A stretch of DNA of 64,000 nt from an uncultured Clostridia bacterium (GTDB lineage Bacteria > Bacillota > Clostridia > UBA1381 > UMGS1253). Location: positions 62,001 to 126,000 of the forward strand of contig CAKSHP010000001.1 of NCBI GenBank assembly GCA_934457145.1, read 5' to 3'. Of this stretch, positions 43,609 through 52,096 are shown piece by piece (position 1 is the first letter of the stretch; each line of letters starts with the position of its first letter). The notes beneath the pieces are model-generated. The model was not told the origin of the DNA and searched no databases. It worked only from the letters and a program-made list of their open reading frames with translations. Position numbers and translations under genes: made by a program.

Positions 43609-43660
43609 AAAAACCCTTTTGAATATAGTGGTATTAATCATTATGTTTAAAGGGGTTTTT
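43609..43660 (+). terminator. yajC terminator whose right arm is the next gene's ribosome site
   Basis: AAAAACCCTTT (43609-43619) pairs with AAAGGGGTTTTT (43649-43660), one bulged G. AAAGGGG is also the Shine-Dalgarno of the TTG-initiated gene at 43664. Confidence 0.65.
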
Positions 43661-43663
43661 ATT

Positions 43664-44056
43664 TTGAAAAATATTTTCGGCATTAAATCGGCAAAGGCGG
43701 TTTTAACAGGAGCCGCAAGCGCAATTTTATTAAGCGTTGTTATGATATTTATTCTTGCGTGGATTTTGTTTTCGTCATCGTTGTCCGAAAAGGTATCGGA
43801 TGCGGCAGTTTTGGCAATAACAATTGCAAGTGCGTTTTTTGCGGGATTTTTATGCGCAAGAATTAATAAGGCAAACGGTATGGTCTTGGGGCTTGTTTCG
43901 GGTTTGATGTACCTTGTTATGATATATGTAATTTCCTGTTTTTTTGGTATGAGGGCGGATTTTAGCACAGTGTGTGTTTCAACGGCGGTTTTGTCTTTGA
44001 TATGCGCCGCTATAGGCGGAATACTCGGCGTTAATATAAAAAGAAAACAAAAATGA
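43664..44056 (+). CDS. Small membrane protein (TIGR04086/YrzE-like)
   Basis: 130-aa protein with four hydrophobic helices and positive ends, matching the TIGR04086 family found next to yajC in Clostridia. TTG start at 43664 with AAAGGGG 8 nt upstream; the ATG 21 bp earlier precedes that site. Function unknown. Position right behind yajC is typical of the family. Confidence 0.78.
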   Translation: MKNIFGIKSAKAVLTGAASAILLSVVMIFILAWILFSSSLSEKVSDAAVLAITIASAFFAGFLCARINKANGMVLGLVSGLMYLVMIYVISCFFGMRADFSTVCVSTAVLSLICAAIGGILGVNIKRKQK

Positions 44057-44068
44057 AAGTAAAAATGG

Positions 44069-44099
44069 AAACAGCGCAGTGCAATGCACTGCGCCGTTT
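44069..44099. repeat. Strong inverted repeat after the small membrane protein gene
   Basis: GCGCAGTGCA-A-TGCACTGCGC (44074-44094) flanked by AAAC/GTTT, one mismatch between. A 1-nt centre and no T-run make a normal terminator unlikely. Confidence 0.6.
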
Positions 44100-44161
44100 A
44101 GGGTACGAAATTAATAATGACTTTTGCGGTATATTTTAAGTATATATAACCCCGTTGCCTA

Positions 44162-44362
44162 TTAAAGTTTTGTTACATTGGCAGCCTGGGGGCCTTTTGC
44201 GCCGTTTATAACTTCAAACTCAACTGCAGCACCCTCTTCGAGAGTTTTGTAGCCTTCGCCCTGGATTGCAGAAAAATGAACGAATACATCTTCGCCATCC
44301 TCGCTCTGAATAAAGCCGTAGCCCTTCTCTGCATTAAACCATTTTACTGTACCTTTTTGCAT
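44162..44362 (-). CDS. csp: Cold-shock protein (CspA family)
   Basis: 66-aa OB-fold nucleic-acid chaperone: [16 protein letters not shown] and DVFVHFSAI carry both RNP motifs. Start at ATG 44362 after TTGGAGGAAC. The mRNA, from a TTGACA-17-TAAACT promoter, begins with a small hairpin (GCAGC-TTTTT-GCTGC, 44390-44404). Confidence 0.96.
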   Translation of the reverse strand: MQKGTVKWFNAEKGYGFIQSEDGEDVFVHFSAIQGEGYKTLEEGAAVEFEVINGAKGPQAANVTKL

Positions 44363-44411
44363 TTCTTTGTTCCTCCAAAATCTTTTTATGCAGCTTTTTG
44401 CTGCTTTGATA

Positions 44412-44440
44412 AGTTTAACACAAATTAGTTTTTTTGTCAA
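44412..44440 (-). promoter_or_regulatory. Promoter of csp
   Basis: TTGACA (44440-44435), 17-bp spacer, TAAACT (44417-44412) on the minus strand. Confidence 0.75.
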
Positions 44441-44478
44441 CTGATTTTTTATATAATCAAGATAATTTCATCGACAAA

Positions 44479-46653
44479 CTATGCGTTTTGCTCTTTGGGC
44501 TTCTTCATTGTAAGAGAAATTCTTTTCTTTTCGGCGTCAACCGATATAACCCAAACCTTAACAATGTCTCCAACCTTTACAACCTCGCTCGGATGCTTTA
44601 TGTATCTGTTTGTTATCTGAGAAATGTGAACAAGTCCGTCCTGATGAACGCCTATATCAACAAATACCCCGAAATCTATAGCGTTTCTGACGGTGCCGGT
44701 AAGCTCCATGCCCGGTTTTAAATCCTTTAAATCCATGATGTCGCTTCGTAAAAGCGGAGCGGGAAGTTCGTCACGCAAATCGCGTCCGGGCTTTAAAAGC
44801 TCGTTTGTAATGTCTGATAAAGTCGGCATGCCGATGCCGCACTCTTTTGCAACCGCATCTTTTCCCTTTAGCTTTATCATGTCCGGCAAAGAAGACAGCG
44901 AGCCGTTTTTAACATCGTCTTTGCTAAAGCCGAAAAGCTTTAAAAGTGCGCCCGCCGCACCGTATGACTCCGGATGAACGGAGGTGTTGTCAAAAATGTT
45001 TTCCGATTCCGGTATTCGCAAAAATCCGGCACACTGCTCGTATGCCTTAGGACCTAATTTATTTACCTTTTTAAGCTCGCTTCTCGATTTGAAAGAGCCG
45101 TTTTCTTCTCTGTATTTTACAATATTTTCGCATACTGTGCCGCGCAGACCGGACACATAAGATAAAAGCGGAGCAGACGCCGTGTTTAAATCAACGCCCA
45201 CTTTGTTTACGCAATCCTCCACAACTCCGCCGAGCGTTTCGTCAAGCTGTTTTTCGGGCATATCGTGCTGATACTGTCCGACGCCTATGGATTTGGGATC
45301 TATCTTAACAAGCTCTGCCAATGGGTCCTGAAGCCTTCTTGCAATGGAAACCGCACTGCGAAGCGATACGTCAAAATCGGGAAACTCCGCCGCGCCAAGC
45401 TTTGAGGCGGAGTAAACCGAAGCTCCTGCCTCGTTTACAACCATATAAGAAAGTTTTTTGTTGTCGCTTTCATATATTTCTTTTATCAAATCGGCGGCAA
45501 AAATCTCCGACTCCTTTGATGCAGTTCCGTTTCCTATAGATATAATGTCAACATTGTATTTTTTAATAAGTGTATGAAGCTTCTTTTTTGCCTCCTCGGT
45601 TTTGTTTTGCGGAGGTGTCGGATAAACAACTGTTGTGTCTAAAACCTTTCCCGTTTTGTCAACAACCGCTATCTTGCAGCCTGTTCTGTATGCAGGGTCA
45701 AGCCCTAAGGTAACTTTTCCTTTAATCGGCGGCTGCATAAGAAGATTTTTAAGATTAATTCCGAAGTTTTTAATAGCCTGTGTGTCCGCTTTTTCGGTAA
45801 GATAATTTCTGATTTCTCTTTCAAGCGACGGGAATATAAGCCTTTTGTACGCATCCTCTATGGCTTCAAGGTATAAAGCCGCGGTTGATGCATTTTCGTT
45901 TGTGACAAACATATCGTTTAAAACTTTTAGTGCGTATTCTTGCAAAATATCAACCTTTACGCTTAAAAAGCCTTCTTTTTCGCCTCTGTTTATTGCCAAA
46001 ATTCTATGGCTCGGTATTTTTAAAACAGGCTCTTCATATTCGTAGTACATAGAGTAAACGGAGTCTTCATCTTTTGCCTTTGCGGTAACGATTTTTGCCG
46101 ATTTAAAGAAAAGATTTCTCAGGCTCTGTCTTGCCTCGGCGCTGTCCGAAATGCTTTCGGCAACAATGTCTTTTGCGCCGTCTATGGCATCCTGCGCCGT
46201 TAAAACGCCTTTTTCTTCGTTTATAAATTCTTCCGCTTTTTTATTGATGTCACCCGTGAAAAGCTGCAAAAGTATAATGTTTGCCAAAGGCTCAAGCCCT
46301 TTTTCTTTTGCCATGGTGGCTCTCGTGCGCTTTTTTTGCTTAAACGGACGGTATATATCTTCAAGCCTTGCAAGAGTTTTTGCCGAAGCTATATTTTCCA
46401 TAATTTCGTCGGTCATTTTTTCCTGTTCGGTGATTGAATTTATAACCTCTTCTTTGCGCTTTTCAAAATTGCGAAGATAGATAAGTCTTTCGTTTAACTC
46501 TCTTAAAACCTGGTCGTCACATGAGCCTGTGAGCTCTTTTCTGTATCTTGCGATAAAGGGAATAGTGTTTCCCTCGTCGATAAGGTTTATAATGTTTGAT
46601 GCGTGCTGCTCTTTTATTTTAAATTCTTCCGATAAAACTTTTGCGTAGTCCAT
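44479..46653 (-). CDS. tex: Tex-family RNA-binding transcription accessory protein
   Basis: 724-aa protein with the complete Tex layout: N-terminal helical domain (IPFIARYRKELTGS), YqgF/RuvX-like nuclease fold (TLGLDPAYRTGCKIAVVD, about 316-333), helix-hairpin-helix (LNTASAPLLSYVSGL) and a C-terminal S1 RNA-binding domain (LTGTVRNAIDFGVFVDIGVHQDGLVH-region, about 645-715). Involved in RNA metabolism and transcription; housekeeping. It lies 14 bp behind the 2-hydroxyacid dehydrogenase gene on the same strand. Confidence 0.95.
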   Translation of the reverse strand: MDYAKVLSEEFKIKEQHASNIINLIDEGNTIPFIARYRKELTGSCDDQVLRELNERLIYLRNFEKRKEEVINSITEQEKMTDEIMENIASAKTLARLEDIYRPFKQKKRTRATMAKEKGLEPLANIILLQLFTGDINKKAEEFINEEKGVLTAQDAIDGAKDIVAESISDSAEARQSLRNLFFKSAKIVTAKAKDEDSVYSMYYEYEEPVLKIPSHRILAINRGEKEGFLSVKVDILQEYALKVLNDMFVTNENASTAALYLEAIEDAYKRLIFPSLEREIRNYLTEKADTQAIKNFGINLKNLLMQPPIKGKVTLGLDPAYRTGCKIAVVDKTGKVLDTTVVYPTPPQNKTEEAKKKLHTLIKKYNVDIISIGNGTASKESEIFAADLIKEIYESDNKKLSYMVVNEAGASVYSASKLGAAEFPDFDVSLRSAVSIARRLQDPLAELVKIDPKSIGVGQYQHDMPEKQLDETLGGVVEDCVNKVGVDLNTASAPLLSYVSGLRGTVCENIVKYREENGSFKSRSELKKVNKLGPKAYEQCAGFLRIPESENIFDNTSVHPESYGAAGALLKLFGFSKDDVKNGSLSSLPDMIKLKGKDAVAKECGIGMPTLSDITNELLKPGRDLRDELPAPLLRSDIMDLKDLKPGMELTGTVRNAIDFGVFVDIGVHQDGLVHISQITNRYIKHPSEVVKVGDIVKVWVISVDAEKKRISLTMKKPKEQNA

Positions 46654-46667
46654 TTTTTTCTCCTCTT

Positions 46668-47621
46668 TTAAATTAAATCAACCCTGTTTCTTATTTCGCC
46701 TGCAAAAAATGCCTTTATATTTTCTGCAATTTCTTTAATGCAGCGCTCTCTTGCCTCGTGCGCACCCCATGCCATGTGCGGCATAAGACACACGTTGTCG
46801 TAATTTATTATATCGTAATACGGATGATTTTCGCAAAGAGGCTCTTTTTCGTAAACATCAATTCCGATAGCGCCGAGACGTTTTTGCTTTATTGCTGCGG
46901 CAAGCGCCGCTTCATCTGCCACGGCTCCGCGCGCCACATTAACAAACACGGCGGTTTTCTTCATTTTTGCAATGCGATCTTTGTTTATAAGGTTTTTTGT
47001 TTCGTTATTTAAAGGCACATGAACGGTTATAATATCCGATTTTTCAATAAGCGTATCAATGTCAACCGTTTCAAATTCCGTGTCCGGCGTTCTTTTCGAG
47101 CATATAACGCGACACCCAAAAGCTTTTGCGATTTTTGCCGTTTTGCGCCCTATGTTTCCGAGCCCTATAATGCCCCATGTCATGGAGCTTAGTTCGTGAT
47201 AAACGGGCTTTAAATAGTTATGCAGTCCGCTTTTTGTATATTGTCCGCTTTTTACATAGTCGCGGTATTCTTTTACATGTGTTATAAGGCTTAAAACCAT
47301 TGCGACCGTCACCTGAGAAACGCTGTCGGTTGAATATCCTTTAACGTTGCAAACCGCAATGCCTCTTTTTTGGCAGTAAGAAACATCAACATTATCATAT
47401 CCCGTTGCCGTGATGCAAATAAGCTTTAAGTTTTTTGCATATTTTAAATTTTCTTCGTTTAAAACAACCTTGTTTAAAACAACAACGTCAGCTGTCTGTA
47501 TGCGATTTTTAACTTCTTCTTTCAGCGTTGTTTTATAAATAACCGTGCTACCGGTTTTCTCAAGCGGCAAAAGGCTTATATCCTCTCCGAGAGTTGCAGC
47601 GTCTAAAACAACAATTTCCAT
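46668..47621 (-). CDS. D-isomer 2-hydroxyacid dehydrogenase
   Basis: 317-aa NAD-dependent enzyme. Rossmann signature WGIIGLGNIGRKTAKIA (about 149-165), catalytic Arg in FVNVARGAVADE (about 229-240), and the Glu/His pair in DVYEKEPL and LMPHMAWGA. Glycerate/hydroxypyruvate reductase-like by overall pattern; exact substrate open. It precedes tex and is divergent from the aldose epimerase gene, each with its own promoter. Confidence 0.9.
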   Translation of the reverse strand: MEIVVLDAATLGEDISLLPLEKTGSTVIYKTTLKEEVKNRIQTADVVVLNKVVLNEENLKYAKNLKLICITATGYDNVDVSYCQKRGIAVCNVKGYSTDSVSQVTVAMVLSLITHVKEYRDYVKSGQYTKSGLHNYLKPVYHELSSMTWGIIGLGNIGRKTAKIAKAFGCRVICSKRTPDTEFETVDIDTLIEKSDIITVHVPLNNETKNLINKDRIAKMKKTAVFVNVARGAVADEAALAAAIKQKRLGAIGIDVYEKEPLCENHPYYDIINYDNVCLMPHMAWGAHEARERCIKEIAENIKAFFAGEIRNRVDLI

Positions 47622-47654
47622 AAGTGTTCACCCCGTTTGTATGTCTTTGGATAT

Positions 47655-47757
47655 ATTATATCACAAAAATTAAAAAAACTCAATAGAAGAAAGCAAGCAA
47701 AAATCAGCATATTTTTTATATATAATTGTTGCGGTTTCGGTTTTTGTGTGATAAAAT
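47655..47757. promoter_or_regulatory. Divergent promoters between 2-hydroxyacid dehydrogenase and aldose epimerase genes
   Basis: Minus strand: TTGAGT (47683-47678), 17 bp, TATAAT (47660-47655). Plus strand: TTGCGG (47729-47734), 17 bp, TAAAAT (47752-47757). Confidence 0.68.
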
Positions 47758-47784
47758 GAAAAAAATAAATACAGGAGAAGTGAC

Positions 47785-48648
47785 ATGGCAAAAGAAATTA
47801 TATTAAAAAATAAATATTTAGAAATTAAAATCACGGACTGCGGAGCGGAGATGACAAGCGTTTGCGACAGCGAAAATATGCAGTATATTCATCAGAAAAA
47901 TCCGTTAACGTGGGACGGTCAGGCACCGGTTTTGTTTCCCGTATGCGGGCATATGGCAAAAAAACAAATCGTTGTAGATAAAAAAATATATGATATACCG
48001 CTTCACGGCTTTGCAAAAGACAGCGTTTTTGAGGTTTTAAGTCAAAGCGAATGTGAGGCAGAGTTTTTGCTTGTATCAAATGAGCAAACAAGAAAAATGT
48101 ATCCTTATGATTTTAGCTTTTTGATTGGCTACCGTCTGGAGAAAAGAAGGCTTGAAATAACATATGAAGTGACAAACGAGGGCGAAAAGGATATGTTTTT
48201 TTCAATCGGTTCGCATGAGGGGTATGTTTTAAAAGACGGACTGGACGGATGCGAAATAATTTTCGAAAAAAAAGAAGAAAAACCGTACTATTTTGAAGAA
48301 CACAGCTATGATTTTGACGGATTTTCCCATAGCGGTACAAATGCTGTGCTTGAGCTTTGCGGCAAACTGTTTGAAGAGTCGAAAACAATTGTTTTTGAAA
48401 AAATAAAAAGCGACAGCGCAGTTTTAAAGGATAACAGCGGAAAAACTTTGGCAAGAATTGAGTTTGGCGGATTTGACAACCTTTTTATATGGACTTGCCC
48501 AAACAGCGACTTTATATGCATAGAACCGTGGTGCGGAATGGCAGAATACGATATTTTACCCGAGGATATAAGCCTGAAACCTTACATACAAAAACTAAAA
48601 AGCAAAGAGCGTTTTAAAAGAAAACACGCAATAACTTTCGGAGAATAA
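47785..48648 (+). CDS. Aldose 1-epimerase family protein (LacX-like)
   Basis: 287-aa galactose-mutarotase-fold protein. Early strands ITDCGAEMTSVCD and LFPVCGHM and the IPLHGFAKDSVFEV segment hold the catalytic His; the C-terminal Glu lies in ICIEPWCGMAE. Likely converts alpha and beta anomers of a sugar or sugar phosphate. Single gene with its own promoter and a shared terminator downstream. Confidence 0.88.
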   Translation: MAKEIILKNKYLEIKITDCGAEMTSVCDSENMQYIHQKNPLTWDGQAPVLFPVCGHMAKKQIVVDKKIYDIPLHGFAKDSVFEVLSQSECEAEFLLVSNEQTRKMYPYDFSFLIGYRLEKRRLEITYEVTNEGEKDMFFSIGSHEGYVLKDGLDGCEIIFEKKEEKPYYFEEHSYDFDGFSHSGTNAVLELCGKLFEESKTIVFEKIKSDSAVLKDNSGKTLARIEFGGFDNLFIWTCPNSDFICIEPWCGMAEYDILPEDISLKPYIQKLKSKERFKRKHAITFGE

Positions 48649-48653
48649 AAAAT

Positions 48654-48691
48654 AAAGCTTTGCCGTAAAAATATAAAAACGGCAAAGCTTT
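48654..48691. terminator. Bidirectional terminator between aldose epimerase and abrB genes
   Basis: Perfect 13-bp arms AAAGCTTTGCCGT / ACGGCAAAGCTTT with a 12-nt A/T loop and flanking A and T runs. Confidence 0.9.
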
Positions 48692-48697
48692 ATTTAA

Positions 48698-48940
48698 TTA
48701 CATTTTGCTGAGCTCTTTAGCACAATCGTGGCAAACGTTTTTGCCTTTGTAAACCATAATGTCTTTTGTCTCTCCGCAGAAGCAGCAGCAAGGCTCATAC
48801 TTTTTGAGGATAATTGTGTTATCTTCAACATAGATCTCCAAAGAGTCCTTCTCTGCGATGTTGAGAGTGCGGCGCAATTCGATGGGAAGAACAATTCTTC
48901 CAAGCTCGTCAACTTTTCTTACAATACCGGTAGCTTTCAT
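48698..48940 (-). CDS. abrB: AbrB/SpoVT-type transition-state regulator with zinc-ribbon tail
   Basis: 80-aa DNA-binding protein: swapped-hairpin AbrB domain (GIVRKVDELGRIVLPIELRR) and a cysteine-rich C-terminus (CCCFCG, then CHDC) that should bind zinc, as is common in clostridial AbrB. In Bacillus AbrB represses post-exponential genes and itself. The leader contains a perfect 12-bp hairpin and the promoter is a perfect consensus. Confidence 0.93.
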   Translation of the reverse strand: MKATGIVRKVDELGRIVLPIELRRTLNIAEKDSLEIYVEDNTIILKKYEPCCCFCGETKDIMVYKGKNVCHDCAKELSKM

Positions 48941-48961
48941 TTTTTTAACTCCTTTCTGTCA

Positions 48962-48995
48962 GCATTAAAGGACGATAACCGACGTCCTTTAATGC
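48962..48995 (-). promoter_or_regulatory. Hairpin in the abrB leader
   Basis: GCATTAAAGGAC (48962-48973) pairs perfectly with GTCCTTTAATGC (48984-48995), loop 10 nt, ending about 10 nt before the AGAAAGGAG ribosome site on the minus strand. No T-run follows. Confidence 0.7.
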
Positions 48996-49049
48996 CGATA
49001 CCACTGAATTTATTTTGCTGCTATTCAACATAAGCTGTCATTTGTTTAT

Positions 49050-49078
49050 ATTATACTACATCTTTTTGGATATGTCAA
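49050..49078 (-). promoter_or_regulatory. Promoter of abrB
   Basis: TTGACA (49078-49073), 17-bp spacer, TATAAT (49055-49050) on the minus strand: perfect consensus, giving a leader of about 100 nt. Confidence 0.85.
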
Positions 49079-49144
49079 GACAAATTTTTACTTTATTTTC
49101 CTAATTATTTTGAAAATTTTTTTTGTTTTCTGTTATTTGTGCTA

Positions 49145-49173
49145 TAGACAAAATTTTTTTCGTGTGATAAAAT
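49145..49173 (+). promoter_or_regulatory. Promoter of luxS-mtnN
   Basis: TAGACA (49145-49150), 17-bp spacer, TAAAAT (49168-49173). No SAM- or SAH-riboswitch-like structure is apparent in the short leader. Confidence 0.65.
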
Positions 49174-49216
49174 GTTTAATAGTGTATTTTAAAACAGGCG
49201 AAAGGGGCAAAAAATA

Positions 49217-49675
49217 ATGAATAAAATTCAAAGCTTTACGGTAAATCATTTAATTTTAAAGCCGGGACTTTATGTTTCGCGCGTTGACGGTGACATAACA
49301 ACTTATGATTTAAGAACAAAAACTCCGAATACGGACGATCTGATGGATAATTCAACCATGCACAGCTGCGAACATATGCTCGCAACATTTTTAAGAAATT
49401 CAAAAATAAAAGATGATATAATATATTTCGGACCTATGGGCTGTCAGACGGGATTTTATCTTCTGGTGAGAAATGCGAATCACAAAGAAGTTATAGAGGT
49501 TTTAAAAGACTGCCTTGAAAAAACCTGTGCATATGACGGCGAGGTTTTCGGAAAATCCGCAGTCGAGTGCGGAAATTACCGCAATTTAGATATTAACAAG
49601 GCAAAAAAGCAGTGCGCCGATTATTTAAACATTATGAAAGAAGTAAACGAAAATTCGCTTTGCTATGATGAGTAA
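49217..49675 (+). CDS. luxS: S-ribosylhomocysteine lyase
   Basis: 152-aa metalloenzyme cleaving S-ribosylhomocysteine to homocysteine and the AI-2 precursor. Metal ligands His49 and His53 (HSCEHML) and Cys118 (VECGNY), catalytic Cys76 in GPMGCQTGF. GAAAGGGGC precedes the ATG. Cotranscribed with mtnN, which makes its substrate; the homocysteine can go to MetH at the left end of the window. Confidence 0.96.
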   Translation: MNKIQSFTVNHLILKPGLYVSRVDGDITTYDLRTKTPNTDDLMDNSTMHSCEHMLATFLRNSKIKDDIIYFGPMGCQTGFYLLVRNANHKEVIEVLKDCLEKTCAYDGEVFGKSAVECGNYRNLDINKAKKQCADYLNIMKEVNENSLCYDE

Positions 49676-49698
49676 AATATAAAGAAGGGGTTTTTAAT

Positions 49699-50385
49699 AT
49701 GATAGGAATTATAGGCGCGATGGACGTTGAAGTTGACGCGGTTAAAAATTTGCTTGAAGAAAGAAAAAACGAAACGGTATCTTCGGTTGAATTTGCAAAA
49801 GGAACAATAAGCGGACATATGTGCGTTGTTGCAAAGTGCGATCCGGGAAAAGTGAACGCGGCGGTTTGCGCCCAGAGCATGATATTAAAATACAAGCCGG
49901 ATATGATTATAAATATAGGCGTTGCAGGTTCGCTTTCAAACGAACTCGACATAGGCGAGATTGCAATAGGCGAAAGCAGCGTTCAATACGATATGGACAC
50001 AAGCGCTCTCGGCGATCCGAAAGGCTTTATATCGGGAATAGGCTTAACTTATATTAAATGTGGTGAAAACATAGTAAAAAAGCTTAACACTGCCGCAAAA
50101 GAAGCAAATTTAAAGCACTGCACCGGAAAAATCGCAACGGGCGACCGCTTTGTCGGCGATGATAAAACAAAAAAGGAAATAGCAGACGAATTTTCGTGTA
50201 TAGCCTGCGAGATGGAGGGCGGAGCAATCGGCCACGTCTGCGCATTAAATAATATGCCCTACGGAATACTGCGCGCAATTTCAGACAAGGCAGACGGTTC
50301 TTCAAAAATGGATTACCCGGCTTTTACAAAGCTTGCCGCAAAGAACTCGGCCAAAATTATTCTGGAATTTTTAAAGCAAATATAA
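49699..50385 (+). CDS. mtnN: 5'-Methylthioadenosine/S-adenosylhomocysteine nucleosidase
   Basis: 228-aa nucleoside-phosphorylase-fold enzyme: IGIIGAMDVEVDAV at the start, INIGVAGSL, IACEMEGGAIGHVC (substrate Glu) and RAISDKADGS with the catalytic Asp. It removes adenine from SAH and MTA, supplying LuxS. AAGAAGGGG precedes the ATG; 23 bp behind luxS. Confidence 0.95.
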   Translation: MIGIIGAMDVEVDAVKNLLEERKNETVSSVEFAKGTISGHMCVVAKCDPGKVNAAVCAQSMILKYKPDMIINIGVAGSLSNELDIGEIAIGESSVQYDMDTSALGDPKGFISGIGLTYIKCGENIVKKLNTAAKEANLKHCTGKIATGDRFVGDDKTKKEIADEFSCIACEMEGGAIGHVCALNNMPYGILRAISDKADGSSKMDYPAFTKLAAKNSAKIILEFLKQI

Positions 50386-50561
50386 GAAAAAAATTGTCTG
50401 TAACGCCGCACGGCGCCGCAAAACCGAAAAATAAATTGTAAAATGTGCTAAAATTTTTGAATTTACTTGACTTTTTCGTATAATTTGGTAAACTATATAG
50501 TATGGAAAAGATTAAGTTGATACGTTTTTTTCAAATTACTATATAACCGGGAGGTTTGATC

Positions 50562-51953
50562 ATGAAAAATACAGAAAAAACCATGGAGAAAATAGTTGCC
50601 CTGTGCAAAGGCAGAGGCTTTGTATATCCGGGCTCCGAGATATACGGCGGTCTTGCAAATTCATGGGACTACGGCCCTTTGGGCGTTGAATTTAAAAATA
50701 ATGTTAAGCGCGCATGGTGGAAAAAATTTATTCAGCAGTCGCCGTATAATGTAGGTCTTGACGCTGCAATAATTATGAATCCGAAAACATGGGTGGCATC
50801 AGGTCATGTCGGAGGTTTTTCCGATCCGCTTATGGACTGCAAGGAGTGTAAGGCGCGTTTTCGTGCAGATAAGCTTATTGAGGACTTTATGTTTCAAAAA
50901 GGCGAAAGCATAACGGTTGACGGCTGGAGCAACGAAAAAATGCTTGAATTTATAAAAGAAAATTCAATCCCCTGTCCCGAATGCGGAAAGCACAACTTTA
51001 CCGATATAAGAAAGTTTAACTTAATGTTTAAAACTTTTCAGGGCGTAACGGAAGACTCCACCTCCGAGCTCTATTTAAGACCGGAAACGGCACAGGGTAT
51101 TTTTGTAAACTTTAAAAATGTACAGCGTACATCAAGAAAGAAAATTCCTTTCGGCATAGGTCAGGTAGGAAAATCGTTCAGAAATGAAATCACCCCCGGA
51201 AACTTTGTTTTCCGTACGCGTGAGTTTGAGCAGATGGAGCTTGAATTTTTCTGCGCTCCGGGAACAGACCTCGAATGGTTTGCATTCTGGAAAAAATACT
51301 GCATGGATTTTCTGTTAAAGCTTGGCATAAAAGAAGAAAACGTTCGTTTCAGAGATCATTCTAAAGAAGAACTTTCTCACTATTCAAACGCAACAACGGA
51401 TATTGAATTTGTGTTCCCGTTCGGCTGGGGCGAGCTTTGGGGCGTTGCCGACAGAACAGACTTCGACTTAAAGCAGCACAGCAAATTCTCCGGAGAAAAC
51501 ATGGAGTATACTGATCCTGTTACAAATGAAAAATATGTTCCTTATTGTATCGAACCGTCGCTCGGCGCAGACAGAGTTGCGCTTGCGTTTTTGGTTGACG
51601 CATACGACGAGGAAACTTTGGAAGGCGGAGACACAAGAGTTGTTTTAAGACTTCACCCGGCATTAGCTCCGATGAAGGCTGCCGTTTTGCCTCTTTCCAA
51701 AAAACTTTCCGAAGGTGCATTAAAGCTTTATAACAAGCTTTCCGAAAAATATCAGATAGAGTATGACGAGTCCGGTTCAATCGGCAAGCGTTACCGCCGT
51801 CAGGACGAGATCGGAACTCCGTTTTGCATTACCTATGATTTCGATTCCGAAACAGACGGCTGCGTAACGGTCCGCGACCGTGACACAATGGAGCAGATAA
51901 GAATTAAAATGGACGAGCTTGATAAATATATCGAAGAAAAAATTGCGTTCTAA
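50562..51953 (+). CDS. glyS: Glycyl-tRNA synthetase, homodimeric type
   Basis: 463-aa class II synthetase. Motifs: [20 protein letters not shown] near the N-terminus, motif 2 around [20 protein letters not shown] (about 210-230) and motif 3 in [13 protein letters not shown] (about 329-341). Two CxxC-type pairs ([17 protein letters not shown]) sit in the insertion. ATG 50562 lies 7 nt after GGGAGG. I looked for a T-box leader in 50386-50561 and saw neither its specifier hairpin nor its antiterminator motif. Confidence 0.96.
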   Translation: MKNTEKTMEKIVALCKGRGFVYPGSEIYGGLANSWDYGPLGVEFKNNVKRAWWKKFIQQSPYNVGLDAAIIMNPKTWVASGHVGGFSDPLMDCKECKARFRADKLIEDFMFQKGESITVDGWSNEKMLEFIKENSIPCPECGKHNFTDIRKFNLMFKTFQGVTEDSTSELYLRPETAQGIFVNFKNVQRTSRKKIPFGIGQVGKSFRNEITPGNFVFRTREFEQMELEFFCAPGTDLEWFAFWKKYCMDFLLKLGIKEENVRFRDHSKEELSHYSNATTDIEFVFPFGWGELWGVADRTDFDLKQHSKFSGENMEYTDPVTNEKYVPYCIEPSLGADRVALAFLVDAYDEETLEGGDTRVVLRLHPALAPMKAAVLPLSKKLSEGALKLYNKLSEKYQIEYDESGSIGKRYRRQDEIGTPFCITYDFDSETDGCVTVRDRDTMEQIRIKMDELDKYIEEKIAF

Positions 51954-52029
51954 TTACGGGATTTAGTTAAAAAACATACATATTTTCATTTTATGAATTT
52001 GAAATTATGCGTTTTTTATAAAAAATTCA

Positions 52030-52058
52030 TTGACTTTTTTGAGTTTTGACAGTATAAT
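52030..52058 (+). promoter_or_regulatory. Promoter of secDF
   Basis: TTGACT (52030-52035), 17-bp spacer, TATAAT (52053-52058), upstream of the AAGGAGG site of secD. Confidence 0.8.
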
Positions 52059-52096
52059 AGTCTTATGTGACTAAATTTTAAGGAGGAAAATTACAA

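Noticed and set aside
50386..50561. Possible T-box leader before glyS
   Set aside because: No specifier stem or conserved antiterminator bulge could be found; only about 75 bp separate the promoter-like region from the gene.
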